64,000 nucleotides of DNA, from positions 124,001-188,000 of the forward strand of contig NZ_JAHPYF010000001.1 of assembly GCF_019041915.1 (NCBI RefSeq), given 5' to 3'. The stretch comes from Collinsella sp. MSK.8.10. Its GTDB lineage: Bacteria > Actinomycetota > Coriobacteriia > Coriobacteriales > Coriobacteriaceae. The translations under genes were made by a program, and so were the position numbers. Of the stretch, positions 18,831 to 27,332 are shown piece after piece. Each line of letters begins with the position of its first letter. Position 1 is the first letter of the stretch. The notes beneath the pieces were generated by a model, which worked only from the letters and a program-made list of their open reading frames with translations, did not search any database and was not told the DNA's origin.

Positions 18831-19696
18831 GACAGGCCCTCCACATTCAAAAATGGCGAAGGGTCATCGAAGTACTTTGACACCAGGCGTTCCATGGTGC
18901 CATCGGCAAGCATTTCTTGGTAGGCATGAGTGAGCTTAACGTCGATGCCGCGCGTATCGTTGATATCGAAAGCGGTGCCCAAACCGACCTCTAGCAACGG
19001 CTCATCCAAAATGCGATACGTTACGCCATAGTCTTTTTCGTAGGTGAGCAGCAAGGACTCATGCGCGGCGATGGCGTCGACCAGGCCCTCGACGAGCGCC
19101 GGGTTCAGGCACGAACGGTCCGAAAAGCAGTAGAGTTCCTTGATCTGCGGAACGTTTTCATTTGTGCGATTGAGCAAAATGCCCTCGGGCTTGGTGGTGG
19201 ACTGAACCGCCACGATCTTATCCTCAAGATCGGCAAGCGTGTAGATATCGCTCTGGGGATCGACCGCGACCACCTGGCGACTCGCAAGGTACGGACCAGC
19301 CCAACGATACTCGTTTTCGCGACCAGTCATGCTAAAGCTGCCCATGACACAATCGAGTTCGCCGCTCGCCAGCAGCTCTTTCTTCTTTTCCCAATCGATC
19401 AGCTGGTATTTTGGCTTGTAACCAATGCGGGCCAAAGCCTCGGTTAATATCTCGACATCCAGGCCAACGATATCGCCGTACTCGTCGGTATACACAAACG
19501 GTGGATAGAGGTCGCTGCCGACGTTGAGTGTCTTAAGGTCGTCGTCTTTGACCTGCGAGGCGTCCGGACCTTTTGATGCAGACGTCGAGGCTCCGTCGTT
19601 CGACCCGGAACAGCCAGCTATCGCTACGACAAAGGCACTCGCCACTGCAAGCGCAACAAACAACGATATGGCAACCGAGCGACGGGGTCTTTTCAT
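18827..19696 (-). CDS. solute-binding (SBP_bac_3) lipoprotein
   Basis: A 289-aa exported protein. A lipoprotein signal with VAIAGC puts the lipidated Cys at residue 29. Residues 55-285 form a family-3 amino-acid-type binding domain (LYPPFVYTDEYGDIVGLDVE). The start MKRPRR is preceded by CTGGAG; an in-frame ATG 17 codons upstream lacks a ribosome site. No ABC permease or ATPase is nearby. The overlap with the kinase gene suggests a signalling role, as a detached equivalent of the sensor domains of the convergent kinase at 13242. Confidence 0.87.
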   Translation of the reverse strand: MKRPRRSVAISLFVALAVASAFVVAIAGCSGSNDGASTSASKGPDASQVKDDDLKTLNVGSDLYPPFVYTDEYGDIVGLDVEILTEALARIGYKPKYQLIDWEKKKELLASGELDCVMGSFSMTGRENEYRWAGPYLASRQVVAVDPQSDIYTLADLEDKIVAVQSTTKPEGILLNRTNENVPQIKELYCFSDRSCLNPALVEGLVDAIAAHESLLLTYEKDYGVTYRILDEPLLEVGLGTAFDINDTRGIDVKLTHAYQEMLADGTMERLVSKYFDDPSPFLNVEGLS

Positions 19697-19839
19697 CGAG
19701 CTCCAGAAGATCCTGTTTACAGACTGAAATGCTAAAAATAATAGCAAATGAAACCACTCAAGCGCCCAATGGTTACAGACGCATTACCATGCGGGACCTT
19801 CTAGCCGACTTGGCAGAAGGCCCCGCATGCAGCGCACAC

Positions 19840-21053
19840 TTACCGTGCATTAAAAACGTAGCGGTCCAAGCGGTCGCACGCTTCCCTTACGCGCGAAAGC
19901 GGCAGCGCCAGATTCACGCGAATGTGGCAGGGCCCATGGAACGGACGGCCGTCCTGATACCCCACGCCCACGCGCGCCCCCTCGCCGAGCAACCACTGAA
20001 TATCGCGGCTATGCTCGCGGCACCACTCGGTGCAGTCCAGAAACACCATGTACGTGCCCTGCGGACGCGAATAGGACACGCCCTCAAAATGCTCGTCCAC
20101 GTAATCGCAGAAGTACTCGATATTGCCGGCAAGCACCTGGTTGAGCTCGTCCACCCACTCGTAGCCTTGCGGCTGATAGGCACCGATAAGCGCATGCATG
20201 GAGAGGACGTTCATCTCGTTGTAGTGGGTCTTGTTGGACACGGCGCACACGCGGTCGCGCAGCGTCTCGTTGTAGATAATGTGGTAGCTGCCGACCAGAC
20301 CCGCCAGGTTAAACGTCTTACTAGGCGCGTAGAGGGCAACCGTGCGCATGCGGGCATCCTCGCTCACCGACTGTGTCGGGATATGCTTGTGACCCGGCAG
20401 GATGATATCGGACCAAATCTCGTCCGATATCACCACGCAATCGTGCTGGCGATAGATGTCCATGGCACGTTCGATCTCGTCGCGCTCCCATACGCGGCCG
20501 CAGGGATTGTGCGGCGAGCAGAACACCGCGGCATGGATGTGGTTTTGGGCGAGCTTGCGCTCCATGTCCTCAGAGTCCATACGCCACACGCCTTGATCGT
20601 CGAGCTTAAGCGGGCTGTGGACAATGCGATAGCCCGCGGCTTCGATAGACTTGGTAAAGCCGATGTAGGTGGGGCTATGGACCAGCACCGCATCGCCCGC
20701 TGGACGTACGCGCGCAGCGTCGACACGACACCACCCAGCACGCCGTTTTCGTAGCCGATATGTTCCGGCGCCAGGCCCTCGACGCCATTGCGGCGACCCT
20801 GCCATTCGATGATGCGGTCGAAGTACTCGGGGCGCGGATTGAAATAGCCAAACATGGGGTGCTGCGCGCGCTGAATGATGTACTCCTGGACCGTGGGCAC
20901 CGTGGCAAAATTCATGTCGGCCACCCACATGGGAATGCGGTCGAAGCCCTCGTCGGGTGCGTTTGGAGCCATACCGGGGATCTCGCCCCAAGAGTCAACG
21001 GCGATGGAGTCCATGCCGTGGCGGTCGATGATTGAAGTGAAGTCGTATTTCAT
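19840..21053 (-). pseudogene. MalY/PatB family aminotransferase (C-S lyase), frameshifted
   Basis: A PLP-dependent fold-type I enzyme, 404 codons if repaired. The N-terminal part (MKYDFTSIIDRHG to LRAYVQ) and the C-terminal part (GDAVLVHSPTYIGF onward, with PLP lysine in SKTFNLAGL) lie in different frames. The break is near 20699: inserting one C/G (CAG-CCG-GGC instead of CAG-CGG-GC) restores Q-P-G-D, the sequence expected in this family. All other motifs, including SPHNPCGR and SDEIW, are intact, so the lesion is recent or a sequencing error. Intact relatives act as cystathionine beta-lyase or regulate maltose/other uptake. Confidence 0.85.
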
Positions 21054-21165
21054 GCTGGACTCCCGTGCAGAGCGGAATGATTCGATAGGCGTTATTGTCC
21101 ACCAGCGTGGGCGGTTTTGGCGCGGAGTTTGGCGCTTAATTTGACGGGTGCGGACGAATGGCTGG

Positions 21166-21903
21166 TTAGTCTTGCGCGTCGTTGACGGCGACTACGGTTA
21201 GCTGGGTTTCGTCGACCGTAAACGATATGTCGAGCCCGGCGTAGGCCAAGTGGTAAATGCGGTTTGGCTCGTGTTTGCTGCCCGCGCGGCGCGGATCTTG
21301 GCGAAGGACCTCGACCAAACCAGGGAGCTTTGCGGGCGGGACCATATCCTGCAGCGCTTGTGGGAACTCGACGTCGAGCTCTTGCCACGGAGTACCCTCA
21401 ATCCAGCCGCCCGTCGCATCTGGGTGACAGTCGGCAAATGGAATATAGGGCTTAATGTCGTAGATGGGCGTGCCGTCACGCAGGTCGGCCCCCAGCACAT
21501 GGATGATGGGACCATTGTCGGTGAGCTCGACGCGATCGAGCTTGACGCAGGTAAGACCGATGGGATTAGGGCGAAACGGACTGCGCGTGGCAAACACGCC
21601 CACGCGCTTGGCTCCACCCAACCGCGGCGGGCGCACGGTTTTCGACCATTTTGCGTTGGTGCCGGACCTGTCCTGCGTCTTGGCATCGGCAGCTATGTCC
21701 TTAGCCGTGCCGCCGGGCGTTCCGTTTTCGAAGCGCCACAGCAGCCATAGGTGAGAGAAGGAGTCCAGACCCTCGACCGCCGCACTGGAGGCAAATTCCG
21801 GCTCAAAGACGATGCGTCCCTGCAGATGAGGCGCCAAAAAGCTGTTGCGCGGAATGCCGAACTTCTGCGGCAGGTCGGTATGTATGTGTGCAATAGGTTC
21901 CAT
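21166..21903 (-). CDS. trmO: tRNA (N6-threonylcarbamoyladenosine(37)-N6)-methyltransferase
   Basis: A 245-aa TrmO/YaeB (UPF0066) protein that uses S-adenosylmethionine to methylate t6A37 in tRNAs. The N-terminal beta-barrel domain carries GIPRNS near the start and the conserved RPNPIGLTCVKL with the preceding ATRSPF. The C-terminal extension of 90 residues is normal for the family. MEPIAHIH is the best start by comparison with the family; an ATG three codons upstream (21912) is possible. No ribosome site is strong for either. Confidence 0.88.
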   Translation of the reverse strand: MEPIAHIHTDLPQKFGIPRNSFLAPHLQGRIVFEPEFASSAAVEGLDSFSHLWLLWRFENGTPGGTAKDIAADAKTQDRSGTNAKWSKTVRPPRLGGAKRVGVFATRSPFRPNPIGLTCVKLDRVELTDNGPIIHVLGADLRDGTPIYDIKPYIPFADCHPDATGGWIEGTPWQELDVEFPQALQDMVPPAKLPGLVEVLRQDPRRAGSKHEPNRIYHLAYAGLDISFTVDETQLTVVAVNDAQD

Positions 21904-22044
21904 GCCGGTCATTGTACGGCATGGAGGCGTGGGGCGTTGCGCGCAATTCTTCGCCGTGGACTCCTGTCGTGCAACCAACGGTTGCTTGGAAGGGCGCCTG
22001 CCGCCGCGTATGCTTAAGCCATCAACCAGCAGAAAGGAGCCGCT

Positions 22045-22872
22045 ATGGCCTTTGCAGAAAAGCTCATTGCCGTTCGTCGCGCCCATCACCTTACCCAGGA
22101 GCAGCTCGCCGCCAAGCTCTTCGTCACACGCCAAGCCGTCAGCCGTTGGGAGCGCGACGAGGTCACCCCGGGCATCGACATGATGAAGCTCATTGCCGCC
22201 GTAACCGGCGAGCCACTGTCCCACCTGCTCGAAATGCCCGAGCATTATTGCCAGAGCTGCGGCATGATACTCACGCCCGACGACTGCGGCACCGATGCAA
22301 CGGGCGCCACGACCGACCATTACTGCAAGTGGTGCTACGCCCACGGCAAGTACACCTACGACACCACCATGGAGGCGATGATCGAGGATTGCGCTCCGCG
22401 GCTGGCGCAAAACACCGGCATGTCGCTCGACGAAGCCGTCTCGCTCATGGGCGCCGTCCTGCCGCAACTGGAGCGCTGGCGCGCCGTGCAAGAAAACGAG
22501 GAGCGCTACGGTGCCGAGGCGCGGGCGCGCTATGGCGATGAGGCTTTCGATGCAGCAAACGAAGCGCTGCTGGACATGGACCCCGAGACATGGAACGACA
22601 TGAAGGAACTTGAACACGCTATTCTGGGCCAGCTCTCGATTGCCATAGGCATTGGCGACCCAGAGAGCAACGAGGCTCGTAAGCTTGTCGCGATGCATCG
22701 TCGATGGATTGGCCTTAACTGGGGACACGAACCCCAAGACGAAGCATACCTGGGCCTCGCCCACGGCTATCTTGCCGATCAGCGCTTTATCGACTACTAC
22801 GACAAGCCCTGCGGCACCGGAGCCACGGCGTTTCTGGTCCATGCCATCGAGTCGTCACTGGCCCGCGCATAG
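22045..22872 (+). CDS. XRE family regulator with zinc ribbon and TipAS-like domain
   Basis: A 275-aa three-domain protein. Residues 5-60 are an XRE helix-turn-helix (LTQEQLAAKLFVTRQAVSRW). Cys69, Cys72, Cys94 and Cys97 form a zinc ribbon (YCQSCGMIL, YCKWCY). From about residue 185 the sequence (LVAMHRRWI, then FIDYYD) resembles the TipAS antibiotic-binding domain of MerR-type TipAL. The start follows AAAGGAG by five bases. The combination suggests a ligand-responsive regulator, possibly of drug resistance; the ligand and target are unknown. A glutaredoxin gene follows 51 bp downstream. Confidence 0.8.
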   Translation: MAFAEKLIAVRRAHHLTQEQLAAKLFVTRQAVSRWERDEVTPGIDMMKLIAAVTGEPLSHLLEMPEHYCQSCGMILTPDDCGTDATGATTDHYCKWCYAHGKYTYDTTMEAMIEDCAPRLAQNTGMSLDEAVSLMGAVLPQLERWRAVQENEERYGAEARARYGDEAFDAANEALLDMDPETWNDMKELEHAILGQLSIAIGIGDPESNEARKLVAMHRRWIGLNWGHEPQDEAYLGLAHGYLADQRFIDYYDKPCGTGATAFLVHAIESSLARA

Positions 22873-22923
22873 ACCGCGGCGGCTTTGGGTATTTCAATTG
22901 AAACCTCAACCGATTGGAGACCC

Positions 22924-23169
22924 ATGGCTACTGATCACGAGCTCGTGCTCTACGTTATGACCGGCTGCCCGTATTGCATAAAGGTCAAGCACTTTTTGGC
23001 CGATAACGGCGTGACCATTCCCGAGCGCAATATCTCGACCGATTCCGATGCCGAGCAGACGCTCATCACCGTCGGCGGAAAGCGCCAGGTTCCTTGCTTA
23101 TTCATTGACGGAAAGCCGCTCTACGAATCGAGCGACATCATCGCGTGGGCACAAAAGAACCTGCTCTAG
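22924..23169 (+). CDS. glutaredoxin-like protein
   Basis: An 81-aa thioredoxin-fold protein with the active-site motif CPYC at residues 15-18 and the TVPxxF-type cis-proline strand QVPCLFIDG. This matches small glutaredoxins and GST N-terminal domains. The start chosen (MATDHEL) has TTGGAGA upstream; the in-frame start at 22885 would extend it without a ribosome site. A terminator hairpin follows at 23223. Confidence 0.87.
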   Translation: MATDHELVLYVMTGCPYCIKVKHFLADNGVTIPERNISTDSDAEQTLITVGGKRQVPCLFIDGKPLYESSDIIAWAQKNLL

Positions 23170-23222
23170 CACGCGCACCCCGTCCGTCCAAGGCTCCACC
23201 CCATACGGCCCAAACAAGTACG

Positions 23223-23276
23223 CCAGCATCCAAAGTCGACATTTTTCGACATCTTTGGATGCTGGTGTACAGCTTT
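23223..23276 (+). terminator. intrinsic terminator after the glutaredoxin gene
   Basis: A perfect 13-bp stem (CCAGCATCCAAAG with CTTTGGATGCTGG) around a loop that itself contains GTCGA/TCGAC, followed by a TTTTT run at about 23274. Confidence 0.65.
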
Positions 23277-23300
23277 TTGCAACATAGTCGTTGGGAACAT

Positions 23301-23354
23301 AGTCATCGGGGACGTTCTTAAATAGCTAGTCGTTAAAGAACGTCCCCGATGACT
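23301..23354. repeat. 19-bp perfect inverted repeat
   Basis: AGTCATCGGGGACGTTCTT and its exact inverse are separated by 16 bp. The right arm ends two bases before the stop codon of the Dus gene. Flanking copies of CTAGCTAG and TAGTC give further short repeats. It may serve as a terminator for the minus-strand gene, but no T-run is visible. Confidence 0.8.
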
Positions 23355-23356
23355 AG

Positions 23357-24316
23357 CTAGCCGTGGAAACAGGCTATGGGCGCGAGTGACTGTTCGCGAA
23401 AGACACGATCAACGGCGGCGCGGTATTCGTCGACCTTTTTGGTCTTGCGTACGAGCTTGTGAACGGTAGCGGGGTCGGCGAAAGCGCACTTGGCGTAGAA
23501 CCACCACTCCTTCATGCGAAAGACCGCGTTGCCACCAATCTCTTCTGCATAGGCCGCGAATAGCGCGTCGTGGAAACGCTGCAGTTCGGCTGCCGTGGCA
23601 GCAGGACCGCCGTTGACCATACGAGCCAGAGCGGGGTTCGCGAGCAGGCCACGCCCCAGCATCACATGGCGCGTGCCGGGATAGGCCTCCACCAGCGCGT
23701 CCATATCCTCAAGATCAAAAATGTCGCCGTTGTATGCCACCGGAAACGGCGCACGTTCCAGCGTCTCGCCGTAAAACTCCTTGCGCGGCGAGCCCGTATA
23801 GCGGTCCTTTTGCACGCGCGGATGCACGATCAGCTCTGCCAGCGGCATGCGGCAATACAGATCGAGCACACGCTCATACTCGTCATCGCGCTCCAACCCC
23901 AGCCTGGTTTTTACCGATACCGGTAACGGCGAGCGCTCGCACACATCGCCCAAGAACACCTCGAGCTCGTCGAGATTACGCAAGAAACCCGAGCCCTTGC
24001 CCTTGGCAACAACCGTTCCCGAGGGACAACCCAGGTTGAGATTGACCTCGCGGTAGCCCATGTCGGCGAGCACGTGCGCCGCCCACACAAACTCATCCGC
24101 ATTCTTGGACATGAGCTGGGGCACCACGTTGAGCCCCTGGTTATTGACAGGGTCGACCTCTTTAAACGCCTTGCCACCAAAACGGTTGCCAACCCGCGGC
24201 GGCGGCAAAAACGGCGTGTAATAGCAGTCGAGCGCGCCAAAGCACTCCGCATGCACGCGACGGAACACATGCCCGGTAATCCCCTCCATAGGGGCAAGCG
24301 ATAGAATCATCAACAT
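23357..24316 (-). CDS. tRNA-dihydrouridine synthase family protein
   Basis: A 319-aa FMN-dependent Dus enzyme that reduces uridine to dihydrouridine in tRNA. It opens with LAPMEGITGHVFRR, the family signature at the barrel entrance, and contains NLGCPSG with the catalytic Cys, then SVKTRLG and VAYNGDI. Two in-frame ATGs (24316 and 24310) are close together and either could be the start. The subgroup (DusA, B or C) is not clear from the motifs. Confidence 0.9.
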   Translation of the reverse strand: MLMILSLAPMEGITGHVFRRVHAECFGALDCYYTPFLPPPRVGNRFGGKAFKEVDPVNNQGLNVVPQLMSKNADEFVWAAHVLADMGYREVNLNLGCPSGTVVAKGKGSGFLRNLDELEVFLGDVCERSPLPVSVKTRLGLERDDEYERVLDLYCRMPLAELIVHPRVQKDRYTGSPRKEFYGETLERAPFPVAYNGDIFDLEDMDALVEAYPGTRHVMLGRGLLANPALARMVNGGPAATAAELQRFHDALFAAYAEEIGGNAVFRMKEWWFYAKCAFADPATVHKLVRKTKKVDEYRAAVDRVFREQSLAPIACFHG

Positions 24317-24330
24317 CTACTCTCAAATCA

Positions 24331-24361
24331 ATGTGGCAAAGGGACTGCCCCTTTGTCACAT
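24331..24361. repeat. 31-bp dispersed palindrome, copy A
   Basis: Palindrome of the pattern ATGTGACAAAGGGACTG/CCCCTTTGTCACAT (copy A has GGCAAA for GACAAA). It lies between divergent Dus and membrane-protein genes, so it is not simply a terminator here. Confidence 0.85.
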
Positions 24362-24563
24362 GCATTATGCCTTGTCCTCGAGGCGGCCCACAAGGCGGAG
24401 GCGGTTACTTGACGCCAACCAGCCCTCCAACCATCCCTGTGCAACGAAGGTGAACGGTGTCCACGAACAGCAAGTAGGGCCGCCCCGCAGCAGCTCCCCC
24501 ACTCATCTATACTCAAGAGCGTGTGCGCATCGCCCCCGAAAAACGATGAGAGTCGAGGCCCCC

Positions 24564-25697
24564 ATGCATCAGCTCACCGAACGTGAAAAGAAACGCATTC
24601 AGCGGTACTGTGCGTACCCCAAGATCGCAGCGACCGCACTCGTCATGTCGTTCGTAGCATGTCTGCTCATGCTGCCGCTCCAAATGATCAACGATATCGC
24701 GTTCCACCAAAAGGAATTCCAACCCGCGGGCATATATACCGCCATCGCACTCACCGTAATCGAACTCGTCGTCTTTTGCTATTGCGCTCTTGCGCCGCGC
24801 TTTGGAATGCAGGGCAAACAGTGGAAGGAGCTGCAGAGCAGGCTTGCGGTAGCCCAAACCAACAAAGACCGCTCCGCGGAGGTCGCCGGCGTGCTCGCCA
24901 CGCAAGCTGCCGGCCGCCTGCTCAAGAACAGTGATAACGATCTCGCGCGCAACCTGGGCGGCGCCGCGGAGGTCGCCGGCGCCGTAGGGGCAGTTGCCAC
25001 CGCGGCAGACGTGCTAGCCGAGACCTCGAGCAATGCCGAGGCCATGGCAAACGCATACGGCGTGACGATTCCAAGCGTCAAGAAGCAGGCCATAGCTCTC
25101 GCAGTGGTGCCCGCCATTGTGCTGCTTGGCGTCTACATCCCGCAGTTTGTCCAGGGAAATAACGAGCTTCAGGCGAGAAAGGCTGCAGTTGCCGAGCAGC
25201 TCGCCATCGCGCAAGATGCCCTGGAGCCCGTGTGTGAACGCGTCGCGGCAGACGACCCATACGAGTCGTATCACGACTACGGCTACCGCATTATCGGCTA
25301 TCTGCGCGACAATGACCTTGGCGCTCAAGCAGCCTATGTCTACCTTTCTTTTGATGCAGACGGCATGCTCACGGACGTCGATTACACCAGTCAGGTCAAC
25401 CCCGAGGAAAGCCTTGCAGACAACCTCGCTCGCGCCGAGCAGGACATCGCGACGCTCTGCGCCCCGCTCAACGGGTTGGACATTTCCGTTGCCACACCGG
25501 GCCTCCTCACGCCATGCAGCCTGTCGGATGATTTTAAACAGACATTTTTAGCCGGATCCCTATATAAAGAAATCAGCATCAAGACGGAGGACGAATCTAT
25601 CAAGTCGTACTACACCTTTGACACCGAAGCCGCAGAAGATTTCGACGAATACACCCATCCGGAAATTAGGCTCATGCTCTCTGCAAAAAAGAACTAA
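24564..25697 (+). CDS. membrane protein of unknown function
   Basis: A 377-aa protein I do not recognise. Two hydrophobic segments lie near residues 19-41 and 50-72, a long alanine-rich, charged stretch follows (80-170), and a third hydrophobic segment is at about 174-195. The remainder (200-377) looks soluble and acidic, with YESYHDYG and DYTSQVNPEES. The start MHQL has GAGG five bases upstream; an ATG six codons earlier (24546) has no ribosome site. The segment between helices could be a cytoplasmic coiled region. It stands alone, divergent from the Dus gene. Confidence 0.65.
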   Translation: MHQLTEREKKRIQRYCAYPKIAATALVMSFVACLLMLPLQMINDIAFHQKEFQPAGIYTAIALTVIELVVFCYCALAPRFGMQGKQWKELQSRLAVAQTNKDRSAEVAGVLATQAAGRLLKNSDNDLARNLGGAAEVAGAVGAVATAADVLAETSSNAEAMANAYGVTIPSVKKQAIALAVVPAIVLLGVYIPQFVQGNNELQARKAAVAEQLAIAQDALEPVCERVAADDPYESYHDYGYRIIGYLRDNDLGAQAAYVYLSFDADGMLTDVDYTSQVNPEESLADNLARAEQDIATLCAPLNGLDISVATPGLLTPCSLSDDFKQTFLAGSLYKEISIKTEDESIKSYYTFDTEAAEDFDEYTHPEIRLMLSAKKN

Positions 25698-25739
25698 AGG
25701 CTTACGCTCTAATTGCCGCTCGCGAACATCGTCTATATC

Positions 25740-25924
25740 TCGAGGTCTAATACTTTTCCCGAGAAGTGAACGACTGTTTTTGGACCCCCGAAGCATTGGC
25801 ATTTTTAGGCATCAAAACCGCAGGATTCGACTGCAAAACCGCAGGAAATTGCTCGCCAAAAGTGTCGATGCTTCGGGGGTCCATTTTGACTCGTTCACTT
25901 CTCGGGAAAAGCATTAGACCTCGA
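25740..25924. repeat. 185-bp hairpin element, copy 1
   Basis: Nearly perfect 34-bp terminal inverted repeats (beginning TCGAGGTCTAATACTTTTCC, 25740-25773 and 25891-25924) enclose a second inverted pair around GGACCCCCGAAGCAT and its inverse, with a short core containing two ACCGCAGGA direct repeats. A near-identical copy lies at 32115-32300. Both are followed by TTTACAAGCCACTCA and a 31-bp palindrome. There is no ORF inside. It resembles a MITE-like or structured-RNA element. Confidence 0.92.
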
Positions 25925-25939
25925 TTTACAAGCCACTCA

Positions 25940-25970
25940 ATGTGACAAAGGGGCTGTCCCTTTGTCACAT
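25940..25970. repeat. 31-bp dispersed palindrome, copy B
   Basis: TGTGACAAAGGGGCTG followed by TCCCTTTGTCACA. It is joined by 15 bp to the 185-bp element, in the same arrangement as copy C at 32316. Confidence 0.88.
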
Positions 25971-25976
25971 TCGATG

Positions 25977-26006
25977 AAAAAGGGCACCGACGTTAGTCGA
26001 TGCCCC
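25977..26006 (-). terminator. intrinsic terminator for the MFS gene
   Basis: On the minus strand, GGGCATCGAC and GTCGGTGCCC form a stem around a four-base loop, followed by TTTTT. It sits 50 bp after the MFS stop. Confidence 0.75.
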
Positions 26007-26055
26007 AAAGCGGCTGCAGGTTAAGCCCTACAGCGTATGTCTAAGACGAATCGGA

Positions 26056-27321
26056 CTATTCGTCCCAGGAGAGGTTCTTACCAGTCTTTTTTGCCAGCAG
26101 CAAGAACAGGCCGATAATAACGTTGCATGCGATGCAGAAGATGAAGACGCCCTGGAAGGAGCCGACAAGCTCATAGACCTTCATCATAACGGGCATGCCA
26201 AAGGCGCCGACGATATAGCCCACGGAGCAGATCAGCGCGAAGATGCGACCGAAATCGCGGGAGCCAAAGACATCCATAACCAAAACGGTCAGGGCAGTGC
26301 CAGCGATGACGTACATTACGTCGTTCACGCCTGCTGCGAAGATGCTGAGCGTCGAGTTGCCGCTGCTCATCATGAGCATGACAAAGGAGAGGATGGAGAC
26401 AGCGAGCCAGCCCAGAATGGCCTTCGTGCTGCCGAACTTATCGCAAGTGGTGCCGACGATCGGATTGAGGAACAGATCGAAGAGCGATGCAGCGGATACC
26501 ATGAAGCCGCCCACCATGGGGCTAAAACCAACCTCGGAAGCATACGTCGGGAAGAGCTGGTTCATGCAGCAAGTGAGCTGAACGAGGCAGAGGAAGCCGA
26601 TGCAGAAGAAGAAGGCAGGCGACTTAATGGCGCGCGCATAGCTAACGCCACGCGTGCTATCCTCGGTCGTCTCCTCGGTCTCGGCGACCGTCTCGCCCTC
26701 GACGTAGCCATAGGGCAGCATGCCCTTGTCCTGAGGCTTATAGCGGATAATCAGGACGGAAGCGGGGAGAATGAGCACGGCGGAGACGCCAGCGAGCACC
26801 AGATAACCAGTCCTCCAGCCAGCGGCCTCGATGACAGAGGTGATGACGGGGCTCATGATGAGCATGTAAATCGAGTTCACTGCCCAAGCAAGACCAATTG
26901 CCAGGCCACCAGATTTTTTGAACCACTGGTCAATAACGTCGGACATGGCGACGCCGGTGGTGAAGGCGAAGCAAATGCCAATCAGGGCGCCAGCGGCGAT
27001 GAACATCCAAACTTCGGTGTAGAAAGCCATGCCTGCGCCGGCGGCGAGCAGAATAAGCTCGACGACGGGGAGCCAAACCTTGCCAACAACCTTGGGGATG
27101 AGTTTTCCGACAAACGGAAGCGCCGCCGCAAGACCGATGAGCGTCGCGGTGAAGTAATACGAGAAGATTGAATAGTCAAACCCGAACTCCTCGCACACGG
27201 GCGCGACGAAGGAGCCGGCGATTACGCTATAGGATCCGGTCGTACCAGCAGACATGAGGCCAAGCGCGATTACGAGAACCCATGCGTAGACCTTGCTGCT
27301 CTTTAACTTTGCATTTTCCAT
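26056..27321 (-). CDS. MFS transporter, OFA (oxalate/formate antiporter-like) type, paralog 1
   Basis: A 421-aa twelve-helix carrier. The first helix region GLMSAGTTGSYSVIAGSF and the motif SDVIDQWFKKSGGLAIGLAW between helices 4 and 5 are typical of OFA-like MFS proteins. The start MENAKL has AGGAG eight bases upstream. It lies 11 bp downstream of the carbamoyltransferase gene and ends the aguA-like operon, and is strongly similar to the second MFS gene at 30700-31980. The probable role is substrate/product exchange for the pathway, for instance a guanidino compound against an amine; this is inferred from context. Confidence 0.87.
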   Translation of the reverse strand: MENAKLKSSKVYAWVLVIALGLMSAGTTGSYSVIAGSFVAPVCEEFGFDYSIFSYYFTATLIGLAAALPFVGKLIPKVVGKVWLPVVELILLAAGAGMAFYTEVWMFIAAGALIGICFAFTTGVAMSDVIDQWFKKSGGLAIGLAWAVNSIYMLIMSPVITSVIEAAGWRTGYLVLAGVSAVLILPASVLIIRYKPQDKGMLPYGYVEGETVAETEETTEDSTRGVSYARAIKSPAFFFCIGFLCLVQLTCCMNQLFPTYASEVGFSPMVGGFMVSAASLFDLFLNPIVGTTCDKFGSTKAILGWLAVSILSFVMLMMSSGNSTLSIFAAGVNDVMYVIAGTALTVLVMDVFGSRDFGRIFALICSVGYIVGAFGMPVMMKVYELVGSFQGVFIFCIACNVIIGLFLLLAKKTGKNLSWDE

Positions 27322-27332
27322 TGATACAACTC

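Larger units (their letters stand above)
25698..26055. other. 358-bp intergenic region with repeats and a terminator
   Basis: No gene is seen. It holds the first 185-bp hairpin element (25740-25924), palindrome copy B (25940-25970) and the MFS terminator (25977-26006). Confidence 0.8.

Noticed and set aside
21913..22842. N-terminal extension of trmO to 558 aa
   Set aside because: It is antisense to the XRE gene and outside the family's length.
23223..23276. A third copy of the 185-bp hairpin element
   Set aside because: It shares only GTCGACATTTTT-like bases; stem sequence and length differ.
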